Positions 1-6,290 of a stretch of DNA of 21,023 bases are shown in pieces. Source of the stretch: a virus. The stretch is from IMG/VR virus record IMGVR_UViG_3300025141_011228, positions 1 to 21,023 of that record. The stretch is one strand, 5' to 3'. Under the pieces are notes generated by a model, which had not been told where the DNA came from, searched no databases, and saw only the letters and a program-made list of their open reading frames with translations. The translations under genes were made by a program, and so were the position numbers. How positions within the stretch are numbered: the first letter of the stretch is position 1; each line of letters opens with the position of its first letter.

Positions 1-628
1 AATCGATCTGATGAAAATTGTAGACTGTGATACAGTTGTCTACATGATCATGAACTCTATCTCCATCGCGGTCCGTTACACACTGCATATTCTTGGTGTA
101 GTCGCGCCTATGCAATAGGGGGCATTCGTCAGTCACATCGAGGACTCCGTCGTTGTCATCGTCCGAATCACACACGTCTCCCCACCCATCACCATCAGTA
201 TCTACCTGGCTAGGGTTGGCAACATCTGAACAGTTATCGTCAGAATTGTTCACCGAATCTCCATCCAGATCCTCGTCACAAGAATCTCCTAGGCCGTCGG
301 CGTCTCTATCAAATTGATTTGGGTTCCAACTGGTACGGCAAGTGTCGCATGCGTCGCCCCAACCATCCGAGTCTACATCCATCTGATCCGGGTTGGCGGC
401 CCATGGGCAGTTATCGAAATCATCCTCCATCCCGTCCTCATCAAAGTCGTCAGCAAACTGCTGAGTGTCGCCCTGATCAGTATTAGCGATTAGAACGCTT
501 CCTCCGCCTCCTCCACCCCCTCCGGATTCCTCCGGGGTTCCACACAGGCCTCCGGCGCACTCGCCCTCCTCGTCGGCGTGAGCGACGTTTACGAACGCCA
601 AACTAATCATAATCATATTCTTTATCAC
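1..628 (-). CDS. Secreted thrombospondin type 3 repeat protein (3' end cut by window)
   Basis: The frame stays open from a GTG at 628 to the window edge (209 codons), so the C-terminus is missing. An AAGGA ribosome site (636-640) precedes the GTG; an in-frame GTG at 634 is too close to it. Residues 1-18 form a short signal peptide: Lys3, a hydrophobic core and an Ala-His-Ala end, predicting cleavage before Asp19. A Cys-containing stretch and an eight-Gly linker follow. From about residue 60 there are repeats of the type DNCP...NPDQ.D.D.DG.GD.CD, the thrombospondin type 3 Ca2+-binding pattern, with at least three DNC units and many DxDxDG loops. The mature protein is very acidic. Seen: export signal and repeats. 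Known: such repeats bind Ca2+ and form stiff rods in extracellular proteins. Inferred: it acts in the periplasm or outside the infected cell, or on the virion. It has its own promoter. Confidence 0.85.
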   Translation of the reverse strand, partial: MIKNMIMISLAFVNVAHADEEGECAGGLCGTPEESGGGGGGGGSVLIANTDQGDTQQFADDFDEDGMEDDFDNCPWAANPDQMDVDSDGWGDACDTCRTSWNPNQFDRDADGLGDSCDEDLDGDSVNNSDDNCSDVANPSQVDTDGDGWGDVCDSDDDNDGVLDVTDECPLLHRRDYTKNMQCVTDRDGDRVHDHVDNCITVYNFHQID

Positions 629-635
629 AGTCACT

Positions 636-640
636 TCCTT
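636..640 (-). promoter_or_regulatory. Ribosome binding site fixing the GTG start at 628
   Basis: AAGGA lies 7 bases before the GTG at 628. This supports the non-ATG start, which places the whole signal peptide, including Lys3, in the product. ATG codons at 616 and 610 would remove the charged n-region. Confidence 0.6.
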
Positions 641-660
641 ATTTGCCAATAACATCAATT

Positions 661-688
661 ATTTTATCACTTTATCAAGATATGTTAA
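661..688 (-). promoter_or_regulatory. Sigma70-type promoter for the TSP3 repeat gene
   Basis: On the minus strand, TTAACA (683-688) is followed by a 16-base spacer and TAAAAT (661-666); both hexamers match consensus at 5 of 6 positions. The predicted start near 654 gives a leader of about 26 bases containing the AAGGA ribosome site. It lies in the 70-base gap after the membrane protein gene. Confidence 0.6.
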
Positions 689-698
689 CACTAATTTG

Positions 699-1013
699 TC
701 AATTATCCAATTTATCCAAGTCAACTAAGAAACTCAGATTTCCATCATTTTCTGGTAGGTAACACTTTCCTTTGAAATATATGGTCCTCTCTACCTCTAC
801 GAGTTCGCGACAAACTAATTGCCCGCGGTAATCCGATTCTTTTTCGAGCCACAGGACTCCGCCAAATAGCGCAGATTCTAATACAAAAAAAAGAACGCCA
901 AACAATATTGTTCTTATCTTCGTCCGTCGATGCTGAGTGCGCAGCTCGACTACGGCCAATTCAGCCTTGTCGGCCCGTACTCTGTTTGGGCACACTGGAC
1001 ACCCCTCAGTCAT
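699..1013 (-). CDS. Small single-pass membrane protein, unknown function
   Basis: 104 residues from an ATG at 1013 whose ATGA overlaps the stop of the Smr-like gene. A TTG two codons upstream could also start it, but the coupled ATG is preferred. A Cys-Pro-Val-Cys motif lies at residues 5-8, a basic stretch (HRRTKIR) at 28-34, and one hydrophobic membrane segment at about 36-56. By the positive-inside rule the N-terminus is cytoplasmic and the C-terminal half periplasmic. That half has two Cys (68 and 84) that could form a disulfide. No family was recognised. The next gene encodes a secreted protein, so the two may form an envelope-directed pair; superinfection exclusion or lysis accessory roles are guesses only. 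Confidence 0.7.
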   Translation of the reverse strand: MTEGCPVCPNRVRADKAELAVVELRTQHRRTKIRTILFGVLFFVLESALFGGVLWLEKESDYRGQLVCRELVEVERTIYFKGKCYLPENDGNLSFLVDLDKLDN

Positions 1014-1258
1014 AGCCAACTAATAATAAACCCACTATTGAAGCCATCCCCTATCTGAAAGTTTAACTCGTATTCTTCCAGCAGGTCGATTACGATTGCT
1101 TTCATTTCTCCAGAGTACCCAGTTATGAACTGCACTTCATCATCCAAATCCCAGTTGTCCTCAATGAACTCTATACATACCGAACGCACGTCTTCGTGCT
1201 TTACGCCGTGTAGATCGATCTTCTTAGGGCTACTTTTCTTTTTCTTTTTCTTCGACAT
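1010..1258 (-). CDS. Small Smr-domain-like protein
   Basis: 82 residues. After a Lys-rich N-terminus (six consecutive Lys at 3-8) comes the Asp-Leu-His-Gly motif at 15-18, then an ITGYSG motif near 45-50 followed by a Met-Lys and a hydrophobic helix, and a Gly-Phe-Ile-Ile end. This order (DLHG, then TG.G, then a final strand) is that of Smr domains, which bind or cut nucleic acids and occur at the end of MutS2 and as stand-alone proteins. Here the domain is alone and short, so activity is uncertain. The start ATG lies inside the last 29 bases of the 5' nuclease gene and its stop overlaps the next ATG, so it is co-translated with its neighbours. The basic tail could bind nucleic acid. Confidence 0.6.
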   Translation of the reverse strand: MSKKKKKKSSPKKIDLHGVKHEDVRSVCIEFIEDNWDLDDEVQFITGYSGEMKAIVIDLLEEYELNFQIGDGFNSGFIISWL

Positions 1259-2216
1259 TGTAGTCTGATATGATCCTTTGATAGTTTTGGAATAATGAGT
1301 TCAGTGAAATCTCTCCGATCCCATCCTCCACAAACATGGTTCGAACACGGGTCTTGTTGAGCTCTGGTTCAAACTGCTGTATTACGTTGTTGATCTTGTT
1401 CTTTGCCTGTATCGCCATAGACGGTGAATACAACTGCATAAGTTTATAATTTTCTCTTATTATATCCTCACCGGCAATTATATTATTATGGGCAGCCAAC
1501 TTTCTGTCAACATTCTCACAAAATTCAACAATATCCTCGACCATGTAACTCTTTTCCTCAGAAAGGAAGGGCAACCTCTTCGCTACTGTAGTAATCCCCA
1601 CCCTGCCGACGCCGGCTAGGTTATCGCTGGAGTCTCCACTTATCGCCCGGGCCATGGCAAAATTGTTTGGATGGATGCTGTACTTTTCTAGCACCCTACC
1701 AATATTAAGAATCTCTTTCTGGATTGGCCTCAACAAGACTGTTTCACTGTCTAACAACTGGATGAAGTCTTTGTCTGAGCTTATGATTATTTTTTGCCAC
1801 CCTTCATAATTGGGATGTTGAGTTATGTATGAGATAACATCATCCGCTTCCACGCCGTCCGATACTAGCTGCACCAACGGCATTTCATTCAAGTATTCGA
1901 ATAATCTAGTTTGCTGCCATATCTTGTTAGCGACTTCCTCGTTCTCCGACAGATTGCGTATATCTCGATTGAGGCGGATGGGGCTGCGGCCTTCTTTATA
2001 GTTTTTGTTAGCCGCCTTTCTTTTCTTCGAGCCGCCCTTCCCATCCCAACAAATCACAATTTCATCAGGCCTGATGTCGTTGGAATATTTATTAAGCGAC
2101 CCTAAAAAGCCCTTGATCCCTCCGATTGGTTGTCCGTTAGAGGACAAGCTTGGATTAACAACATAATGTCTAATAAAGGCGTTCAGTGCGTCAATTACTA
2201 ATAGTCGTTTGCTCAT
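1230..2216 (-). CDS. 5'-3' exonuclease / flap endonuclease (FEN family)
   Basis: 328 residues, matching the size of phage RNase H-type and Pol I 5'-nuclease domains. The acidic metal-binding residues are in place: Asp9 (VIDALNAF), Asp58 (CWDG), Glu123/Asp125/Asp126 (EADDV), Asp148/Asp150 (SSDKD) and Asp195/Asp198 (GDSSDN), followed by the helix-hairpin-helix-like AGVGRVGITTVAKRL. A Lys/Arg-rich arch segment occupies 64-85. It would remove RNA primers and flaps from Okazaki fragments. In bacterial Pol I this domain is fused to the polymerase; here it is a separate gene about 4.4 kb downstream of the polymerase gene, as in T4 and T7. The ATG overlaps the previous stop (ATGA). Confidence 0.9.
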   Translation of the reverse strand: MSKRLLVIDALNAFIRHYVVNPSLSSNGQPIGGIKGFLGSLNKYSNDIRPDEIVICWDGKGGSKKRKAANKNYKEGRSPIRLNRDIRNLSENEEVANKIWQQTRLFEYLNEMPLVQLVSDGVEADDVISYITQHPNYEGWQKIIISSDKDFIQLLDSETVLLRPIQKEILNIGRVLEKYSIHPNNFAMARAISGDSSDNLAGVGRVGITTVAKRLPFLSEEKSYMVEDIVEFCENVDRKLAAHNNIIAGEDIIRENYKLMQLYSPSMAIQAKNKINNVIQQFEPELNKTRVRTMFVEDGIGEISLNSLFQNYQRIISDYNVEEKEKEK

Positions 2217-2419
2217 TCATCTTCTTTTTCGCCAGAGCCTTTCCTGGACTTTTGATAGTGTTTAGAAATTTTCTGATATAGCATTTTCTTCCACGGTTTG
2301 CTGTTCATGTCTTCTTCGGTGAAGTTCTCGGATAAAAATTCAAGGATTTGCCTCAATTCTCTTCTGGATAAATACACTCTTCTCAAAAAGGGTAGGGCCC
2401 TTTTTTGGTCTTCTTTCAT
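2213..2419 (-). CDS. Small basic protein, unknown function
   Basis: 68 residues from the ATG at 2419, chosen because GGAGG (2428-2432) lies 8 bases upstream; the frame also extends to a TTG at 2434, which would place the ribosome site inside the coding region. It is rich in Lys, Arg and Glu and predicted helical, with no Cys, signal or membrane segment. It lies between the deaminase and 5' nuclease genes and its stop overlaps the nuclease start (ATGA), implying coupled translation. The basic character fits nucleic-acid contact, but no family was recognised. Confidence 0.6.
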   Translation of the reverse strand: MKEDQKRALPFLRRVYLSRRELRQILEFLSENFTEEDMNSKPWKKMLYQKISKHYQKSRKGSGEKEDE

Positions 2420-2427
2420 CCATGAGG

Positions 2428-2432
2428 CCTCC
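2428..2432 (-). promoter_or_regulatory. Ribosome binding site deciding the start at 2419
   Basis: A full GGAGG core sits 8 bases before the ATG at 2419. It overlaps the in-frame TTG at 2434 that would otherwise be the longest start, so the shorter product is preferred. Confidence 0.65.
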
Positions 2433-2466
2433 AATTGTAATTATGTCGCTAGACGCCTTATCTCTA

Positions 2467-2865
2467 CTATAGTTTGATTTTGGTAACAGAATTTCCTCCA
2501 GTTGTGTAAACAACCCTCTTGATGCCACAGAATTTCAATACATTTTGGCACATTTGGCAAGGTCTGGAATTCCTGTACTCTCCTTCTCGGTTCACTCTCA
2601 CCACATAGACCGTTGACCCTGTGGTGACCTTCCTGTCCAGACCTAGGATGACACCTAGTTCCGCATGATGCGTCGCATGGCCGCACGTCTTAGTATTCCG
2701 GAATCTATTACCAAACTTCTTGTGTTGTGCTTTGTTGTAAGAAGTGTTTATTATTGAGCCGCCCCTCACTAGTACAGCTCCGTGCTTAAAGGTATCGTGT
2801 TGGCTCTGCTGAGCCACACGTTTCGCCAAAGTGAGGTAGTTTTGAGTTTTATTCGAAGCATCCAT
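2467..2865 (-). CDS. dCMP / cytidine deaminase-family zinc enzyme
   Basis: 132 residues. The zinc site is complete: His67-Ala-Glu69 (HAE) supplies a ligand and the catalytic Glu, and Pro102-Cys103-x-x-Cys106 supplies the two Cys ligands. This HAE ... PCxxC pattern defines the cytidine/deoxycytidylate deaminase superfamily. In a phage replication module the likely reaction is dCMP to dUMP, feeding thymidylate synthesis, but the substrate cannot be fixed by sight and tRNA- or nucleoside-acting relatives share the motif. It is shorter than T4 Cd. The ATG at 2865 has no ribosome site, and a strong extended -10 promoter lies exactly where transcription would start on the A of the ATG. Confidence 0.8.
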   Translation of the reverse strand: MDASNKTQNYLTLAKRVAQQSQHDTFKHGAVLVRGGSIINTSYNKAQHKKFGNRFRNTKTCGHATHHAELGVILGLDRKVTTGSTVYVVRVNREGEYRNSRPCQMCQNVLKFCGIKRVVYTTGGNSVTKIKL

Positions 2866-2871
2866 ACCAGT

Positions 2872-2899
2872 ATTATACCAGATAACTACAAAAAGTCAA
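2872..2899 (-). promoter_or_regulatory. Strong extended -10 promoter giving a leaderless deaminase mRNA
   Basis: TTGACT (2894-2899), a 16-base spacer and TATAAT (2872-2877) preceded by TGG, so the extended -10 element TGnTATAAT is present. Six bases separate the -10 hexamer from the ATG at 2865, so the usual start distance puts +1 on or next to the A of that ATG. It lies in the 38-base gap after the recombinase stop and should drive the deaminase and the genes below it. Confidence 0.7.
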
Positions 2900-2903
2900 T
2901 AAC

Positions 2904-4025
2904 TTACTTTGCCGTTTTCTCAACAACCTCATCGCCGTCAATATCATAAAAATCGTCAGCCTTGCCAGTGCGATCTTCAAACTTGCGTACGATCTCCTGA
3001 TCCATAATCTCTATGACGCGATCTCGAAAACGTCCGACCTGCATCTTTTCCATCCAGGCCGCCTTTTGGAACTTTACGTTCTCGCCCTCTTCGAAGTTGA
3101 GAGTGAACCAGGCGCCTGCATTAGTGAGATTCTCAGACGTTTTAATTGCATCGAACCAACTTTCTTCGTCACAAATTTTAATCTCATCGGATCCCCACAT
3201 GATCTTGAACGTGCATTCACGACCCTGCGTTCCGAATCTGGACTTTTCGATCTTAGCCTTAACCTCTGAACCTACTCTAAACCCATTCTCGTCTGTTAGA
3301 AAACTGGCTTTTGATTTACGCCCAGTGAGCCAAATTCTCAGCGAATATGCATAGCTCAAAGCCTTCCCACCCGGAGTAAAGTAGGGAGTCGTAAGTGCTT
3401 CACCCATATTCCTCGTGATGTTAGTCTTAAGTTGGTTAAGAATTAATAGAGAGGATCTGTTGTTCGCAATAGGTTGCACTAGTTTGGAAAGACCTTTCGA
3501 GAGAATCCTGGGCTTTACTGCCATCGAAGACAGCGGGTTATAATCTCCCTCAAGGTCCGTTCTCGAAGGGGTAAACGCAAGGCTGTCCCAGATGAACAGA
3601 AACTGATTTCCAGTTCCAAGGAGCTCCTCAATGTATTCCAAAACAGATTCTACATCAACTGCCTGAACATAGAGTACCTCGTCAACGTTGCACCCAGCCC
3701 TCTCAAGGAAAGTCGAATCCAGAGCGGACTCGGAATCAAAATAGACGACACTGAACCCTTTTCTCTGTGCGTTCGCTGCGATCTGGGCTGCCATGTAAGA
3801 CTTCCCCGTGCTCTCAAGGCCGGCGACCTCCGAGATCTTTCCGATCGGTATACCGGATACCTTACCTCTGCAGATAATGGAATCCAACCAGCGAGAGCCG
3901 GTCGGGATCCAATCATCAACATCTGTCGGGTTCTTCTCATTTAAATTATATGCAATAGTTGAGCCGGCCTTCTTGTTCAGAAGCTTCCGCATGTCCGCGA
4001 TATTCACTTTTCCTGCCTTAGTCAT
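2904..4025 (-). CDS. uvsX: RecA/UvsX-type recombinase
   Basis: 373 residues, close to T4 UvsX (about 390) and E. coli RecA (about 350). The Walker A motif GLESTGKS lies at 69-76. The strand YFDSES at 95-100 follows, with Walker B FLFIWDSLA ending near 150 (Asp147). The Q-loop-like LLILNQLK and the FTPGGKAL segment of the DNA-binding core come after. The C-terminus is acidic (RTGKADDFYDIDGDEV), as in RecA. It would form ATP-dependent filaments on ssDNA and catalyse strand exchange for recombination-dependent replication and repair, working with the ssDNA-binding protein encoded upstream. The ATG follows the previous stop by 5 bases with no clear ribosome site, suggesting coupled translation. 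Family certain; UvsX rather than bacterial RecA is inferred from phage context. Confidence 0.9.
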   Translation of the reverse strand: MTKAGKVNIADMRKLLNKKAGSTIAYNLNEKNPTDVDDWIPTGSRWLDSIICRGKVSGIPIGKISEVAGLESTGKSYMAAQIAANAQRKGFSVVYFDSESALDSTFLERAGCNVDEVLYVQAVDVESVLEYIEELLGTGNQFLFIWDSLAFTPSRTDLEGDYNPLSSMAVKPRILSKGLSKLVQPIANNRSSLLILNQLKTNITRNMGEALTTPYFTPGGKALSYAYSLRIWLTGRKSKASFLTDENGFRVGSEVKAKIEKSRFGTQGRECTFKIMWGSDEIKICDEESWFDAIKTSENLTNAGAWFTLNFEEGENVKFQKAAWMEKMQVGRFRDRVIEIMDQEIVRKFEDRTGKADDFYDIDGDEVVEKTAK

Positions 4026-4030
4026 TATTG

Positions 4031-4534
4031 CTAACCATCAATCTTAAGTTGTCCGATCTTGGTTGGTACTGTAGTGCTCCATCCAGCAAACAAATATTCC
4101 GGACTTTCCATCACACTCCCAACGGTGGTCTCGACGTTAGCCTCTAGCGTCAAGAACCCTCTCTTGTAATCGTACTGTTCTACCGTATGATCGACAAACC
4201 CGAATTCATACATGTTCTCACTAAGAACCTTCGAGACAAACGATTCGAATCCAGAAAAGTCTCGTTCGTAGTCTTCCAGAAAATCACCTTGCCGCATCTC
4301 TGAGATGGCCTCGTTGGGAAACTCCGAAGTTGTGATGACGGTAGCGACAATGTCAGCGAACCCAGTTTGTTCTAACACACTGTCCATGTAATCATCGTAT
4401 GCGTGAACCACGTCTGCGCCGGCAGAATAAGTCAATGTGATTTTGTCATCTGCGGCCAAATCCGCTTCTCGTAACTTGCTTTGTAAACTCACTTTTTCTC
4501 CTTGTGCAATGAGTTGAGACATCTGTAACCCCAT
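4031..4534 (-). CDS. Unknown protein between SSB and recombinase genes
   Basis: 167 residues from the ATG at 4534; a second in-frame ATG at 4522 (starting MSQLIAQ) is possible. The AGGGAGG site lies only one base from the first ATG and 13 from the second, so neither spacing is ideal. The product is acidic, Glu/Asp-rich, without Cys, signal peptide or membrane segments, and looks like a mixed helix/strand soluble protein. No domain was recognised. Its place between the gp32-like and UvsX-like genes, in one transcription unit, suggests a recombination or replication accessory role (T4 encodes the mediator UvsY, but I see no similarity to it). Confidence 0.65.
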   Translation of the reverse strand: MGLQMSQLIAQGEKVSLQSKLREADLAADDKITLTYSAGADVVHAYDDYMDSVLEQTGFADIVATVITTSEFPNEAISEMRQGDFLEDYERDFSGFESFVSKVLSENMYEFGFVDHTVEQYDYKRGFLTLEANVETTVGSVMESPEYLFAGWSTTVPTKIGQLKIDG

Positions 4535-4544
4535 GCCTCCCTGC

Positions 4545-4576
4545 GGGTCATCGCCGGCGGACCCACCTCACCGGCG
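4545..4576 (-). promoter_or_regulatory. Two overlapping, mutually exclusive hairpins in the SSB downstream gap
   Basis: In the 51-base gap after the SSB stop, CGCCGG (4571-4576) can pair with CCGGCG (4552-4557), or GGGTC (4560-4564) with GACCC (4545-4549). Each hairpin uses the loop of the other. The second ends just before the AGGGAGG ribosome site of the next gene. There is no U-run, so this is not a standard intrinsic terminator; a translational switch or RNA-processing site is possible. Confidence 0.35.
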
Positions 4577-4585
4577 GCGAAACAA

Positions 4586-5353
4586 CTAGTTGTTCAACAG
4601 CTCATTGAAAGCGGCGTCAACCGACGTCGTCTTGGCGCCGGAGGCCTGGGGGCCGCTGCTGTACTGCGTCGTCTCCTTAGAGGAGGTCTCAGCATCTTCG
4701 TCCGAAGACAAGAACTCATCCAAAATGGTGCCAACCTCTTCCACCGACTTTCTCTCGAAGAGGGTGGTCACATCCGGGATGTTCTCCAGAAAGTCAGTCG
4801 TCTTCTCCGGAGTACTGCTCAAGGCGGAGTTATGACGACGGGGCTGAATCTTCGTGTGAGGAAACGCAGCGCCCGGGGGACGTCCGTAATTGATGGTCAA
4901 GTCCGTACCGTTGTCAACATCAGTGATGTCTCCATAGTCAGGGTTCAAGACCAAGCTCAACAGAGTCTCATAGGCAGTCTTTCCGTAACCCCAGATACGC
5001 ACCCCTTGGTCCTCTTCGTCGCGGACCAGAACAGGCGAGAAGAATCGCTGACGCGCAGTCAGAGACTTAGCCATCTTAATGCTATCCTCGGCTCCGTCAT
5101 CGAACAACTGTGAGACAAACTCGCACACCTTGCAAGTATCTCCGAAGTTACGCTTCGGGCATAGAAACCCGGATGTCTTACCCACGTTGTAGTGGAAAAA
5201 GAATTCCTTGAAGGGGTCGCCGTCCGATGTCGGAACAATGCGAATTGTAGTCTCGGACCCGTCGTCCGGACGCCAAAATTGTGAAGAGTTCCCGTTGCCG
5301 CGGCTCTTCAGGGCGGTGTACTTCGCCCTAATCTTTGTCATGTCAATGCCCAT
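4586..5353 (-). CDS. gp32-type single-stranded DNA-binding protein
   Basis: 255 residues, a little shorter than T4 gp32 (301). A basic N-terminus (KIRAKYTALKSR) precedes an OB-fold core with IRIVPTSDGDPF, then a zinc site His54-x10-Cys65-x8-Cys74-x2-Cys77, nearly the spacing of the His-Cys3 zinc ribbon of T4 gp32. A linker at about 215-240 is acidic and Ser/Thr-rich (SSDEDAETSSKE), and a short conserved-looking tail follows (VDAAFNELLNN), where gp32-like proteins recruit partners. It would coat ssDNA at forks and recombination intermediates and load with the UvsX-type protein. The ATG at 5353 follows AAGGAG by 11 bases. A strong promoter directly upstream suits a protein needed in large amounts. 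Confidence 0.85.
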   Translation of the reverse strand: MGIDMTKIRAKYTALKSRGNGNSSQFWRPDDGSETTIRIVPTSDGDPFKEFFFHYNVGKTSGFLCPKRNFGDTCKVCEFVSQLFDDGAEDSIKMAKSLTARQRFFSPVLVRDEEDQGVRIWGYGKTAYETLLSLVLNPDYGDITDVDNGTDLTINYGRPPGAAFPHTKIQPRRHNSALSSTPEKTTDFLENIPDVTTLFERKSVEEVGTILDEFLSSDEDAETSSKETTQYSSGPQASGAKTTSVDAAFNELLNN

Positions 5354-5416
5354 ACTTTGCTGTTCTCCTTTTCTTAGCTAAAGTAAACTCGGTAAATCTC
5401 CCGAATTTCTATATAC

Positions 5417-5445
5417 AATATAACACGCGTGGTGCCCTTTGTCAA
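5417..5445 (-). promoter_or_regulatory. Consensus promoter for the ssDNA-binding protein
   Basis: Perfect TTGACA (5440-5445), a 17-base spacer and TATATT (5417-5422, 5 of 6). The -35 hexamer includes the TGA stop of the tubulin-like gene. Transcription would start near 5410, leaving a leader of about 57 bases before the ATG at 5353 with an AAGGAG site. Confidence 0.75.
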
Positions 5446-6290
5446 GTAGTTTTTTCTTCTAACTGAACTTTAGAGGTGTACACCAGGCAATATGCGTAGT
5501 CCTCCTTATACTCAGTTGAATAAATGCCATAAGAAACTTTCACTTCCGGCTTTCGCTTATTCTTGACCTGTTTCTTTATCTCTTTCGCCAACATTCCGTC
5601 AACCTCAAGCCTTTTCCTATTTATAGCATAATGATACATCTTTTCGCGGACTAAGTCAAGAGGATAAAGTAACTTTTCTTCTCCAGTGCTTACGTTAACG
5701 ATCCCGATCGTGTAGATTCTACATGCCGGCAGGGGCGTCAGGCGGGCTCCCACTAGTGGTGGGGTGTTCTGGAACACATTCACCATATGTTTGGTGTTGG
5801 CTATTAGTCCGTTAAGCTTTTCGTAGTACCCTATCACGGGCACGTTTCCTATAACATCTTCGGCGCAAGTGTTGTCAATCAAACATATATTTTCAAAAAG
5901 ACCAGATCGAGCATATTCTTGTAATATACCTCGAAGAGCGCGCTCCTTCCTCAGTGAATATTTCCCAAACAACTCGGTGTCTGGCTTGATATATATGACG
6001 TGTAACTTACAATCTTTGATGTGTTCCAATATCCAAAGAGACGCACCGGGGGTGTTCCCGCCGCCGCCGACTATGAACACCGCTTCACCAGAGACAGTGC
6101 TAAGAAATTCTGTCAGATCCTGAGTGTTTTTTTCGTATTCCTCAAAGGTATCCTGTTCCTCTAATCTGAAGTAGTTTTCGTCATCTAAGAACGGTAAGGC
6201 GCTATCAATTTTATAAATATTGTACTGAGGATAAACCTCGAACTTTGTAGCCAAGGCGCAGCCCGCAGAACCAAGACCGATGATATTCAC
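5442..6290 (-). CDS. Divergent tubulin/FtsZ-superfamily protein (putative)
   Basis: 282 residues from a GTG at 6290 overlapping the previous stop (GTGA). Residues 3-9 give a first strand and glycine loop (IIGLGSAG), as at the tubulin/FtsZ N-terminus. Residues 72-88 (VFIVGGGGNTPGASLWI) sit where the GGGTGxG phosphate loop belongs, with the following helix. Residues 97-105 (HVIYIKPDT) and 135-141 (ICLIDNT) match the next two core strands and the nucleotide-contacting Asn. Residues 155-174 resemble core helix H7. A smaller beta-rich C-terminal domain follows. The G-loop is not canonical, and I see no clear T7-loop catalytic acidic residues. Seen: motif order. Inferred: a phage cytoskeletal or scaffold GTPase. 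An NAD(P)-type Rossmann protein is the main alternative. Confidence 0.6.
   Translation of the reverse strand: MNIIGLGSAGCALATKFEVYPQYNIYKIDSALPFLDDENYFRLEEQDTFEEYEKNTQDLTEFLSTVSGEAVFIVGGGGNTPGASLWILEHIKDCKLHVIYIKPDTELFGKYSLRKERALRGILQEYARSGLFENICLIDNTCAEDVIGNVPVIGYYEKLNGLIANTKHMVNVFQNTPPLVGARLTPLPACRIYTIGIVNVSTGEEKLLYPLDLVREKMYHYAINRKRLEVDGMLAKEIKKQVKNKRKPEVKVSYGIYSTEYKEDYAYCLVYTSKVQLEEKTT

Noticed and set aside
697-702. Perfect TTGACA on the minus strand overlapping the stop of the membrane protein gene
   Set aside because: No acceptable -10 lies 16-18 bases downstream; the TTAACA/TAAAAT pair slightly further on is the better promoter for the TSP3 gene.
2441-2686. 81-codon minus-strand frame overlapping the deaminase gene
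   Set aside because: Another frame of the deaminase gene, which has the intact zinc motifs; the alternative has low-complexity Arg/Cys content and no ribosome site.
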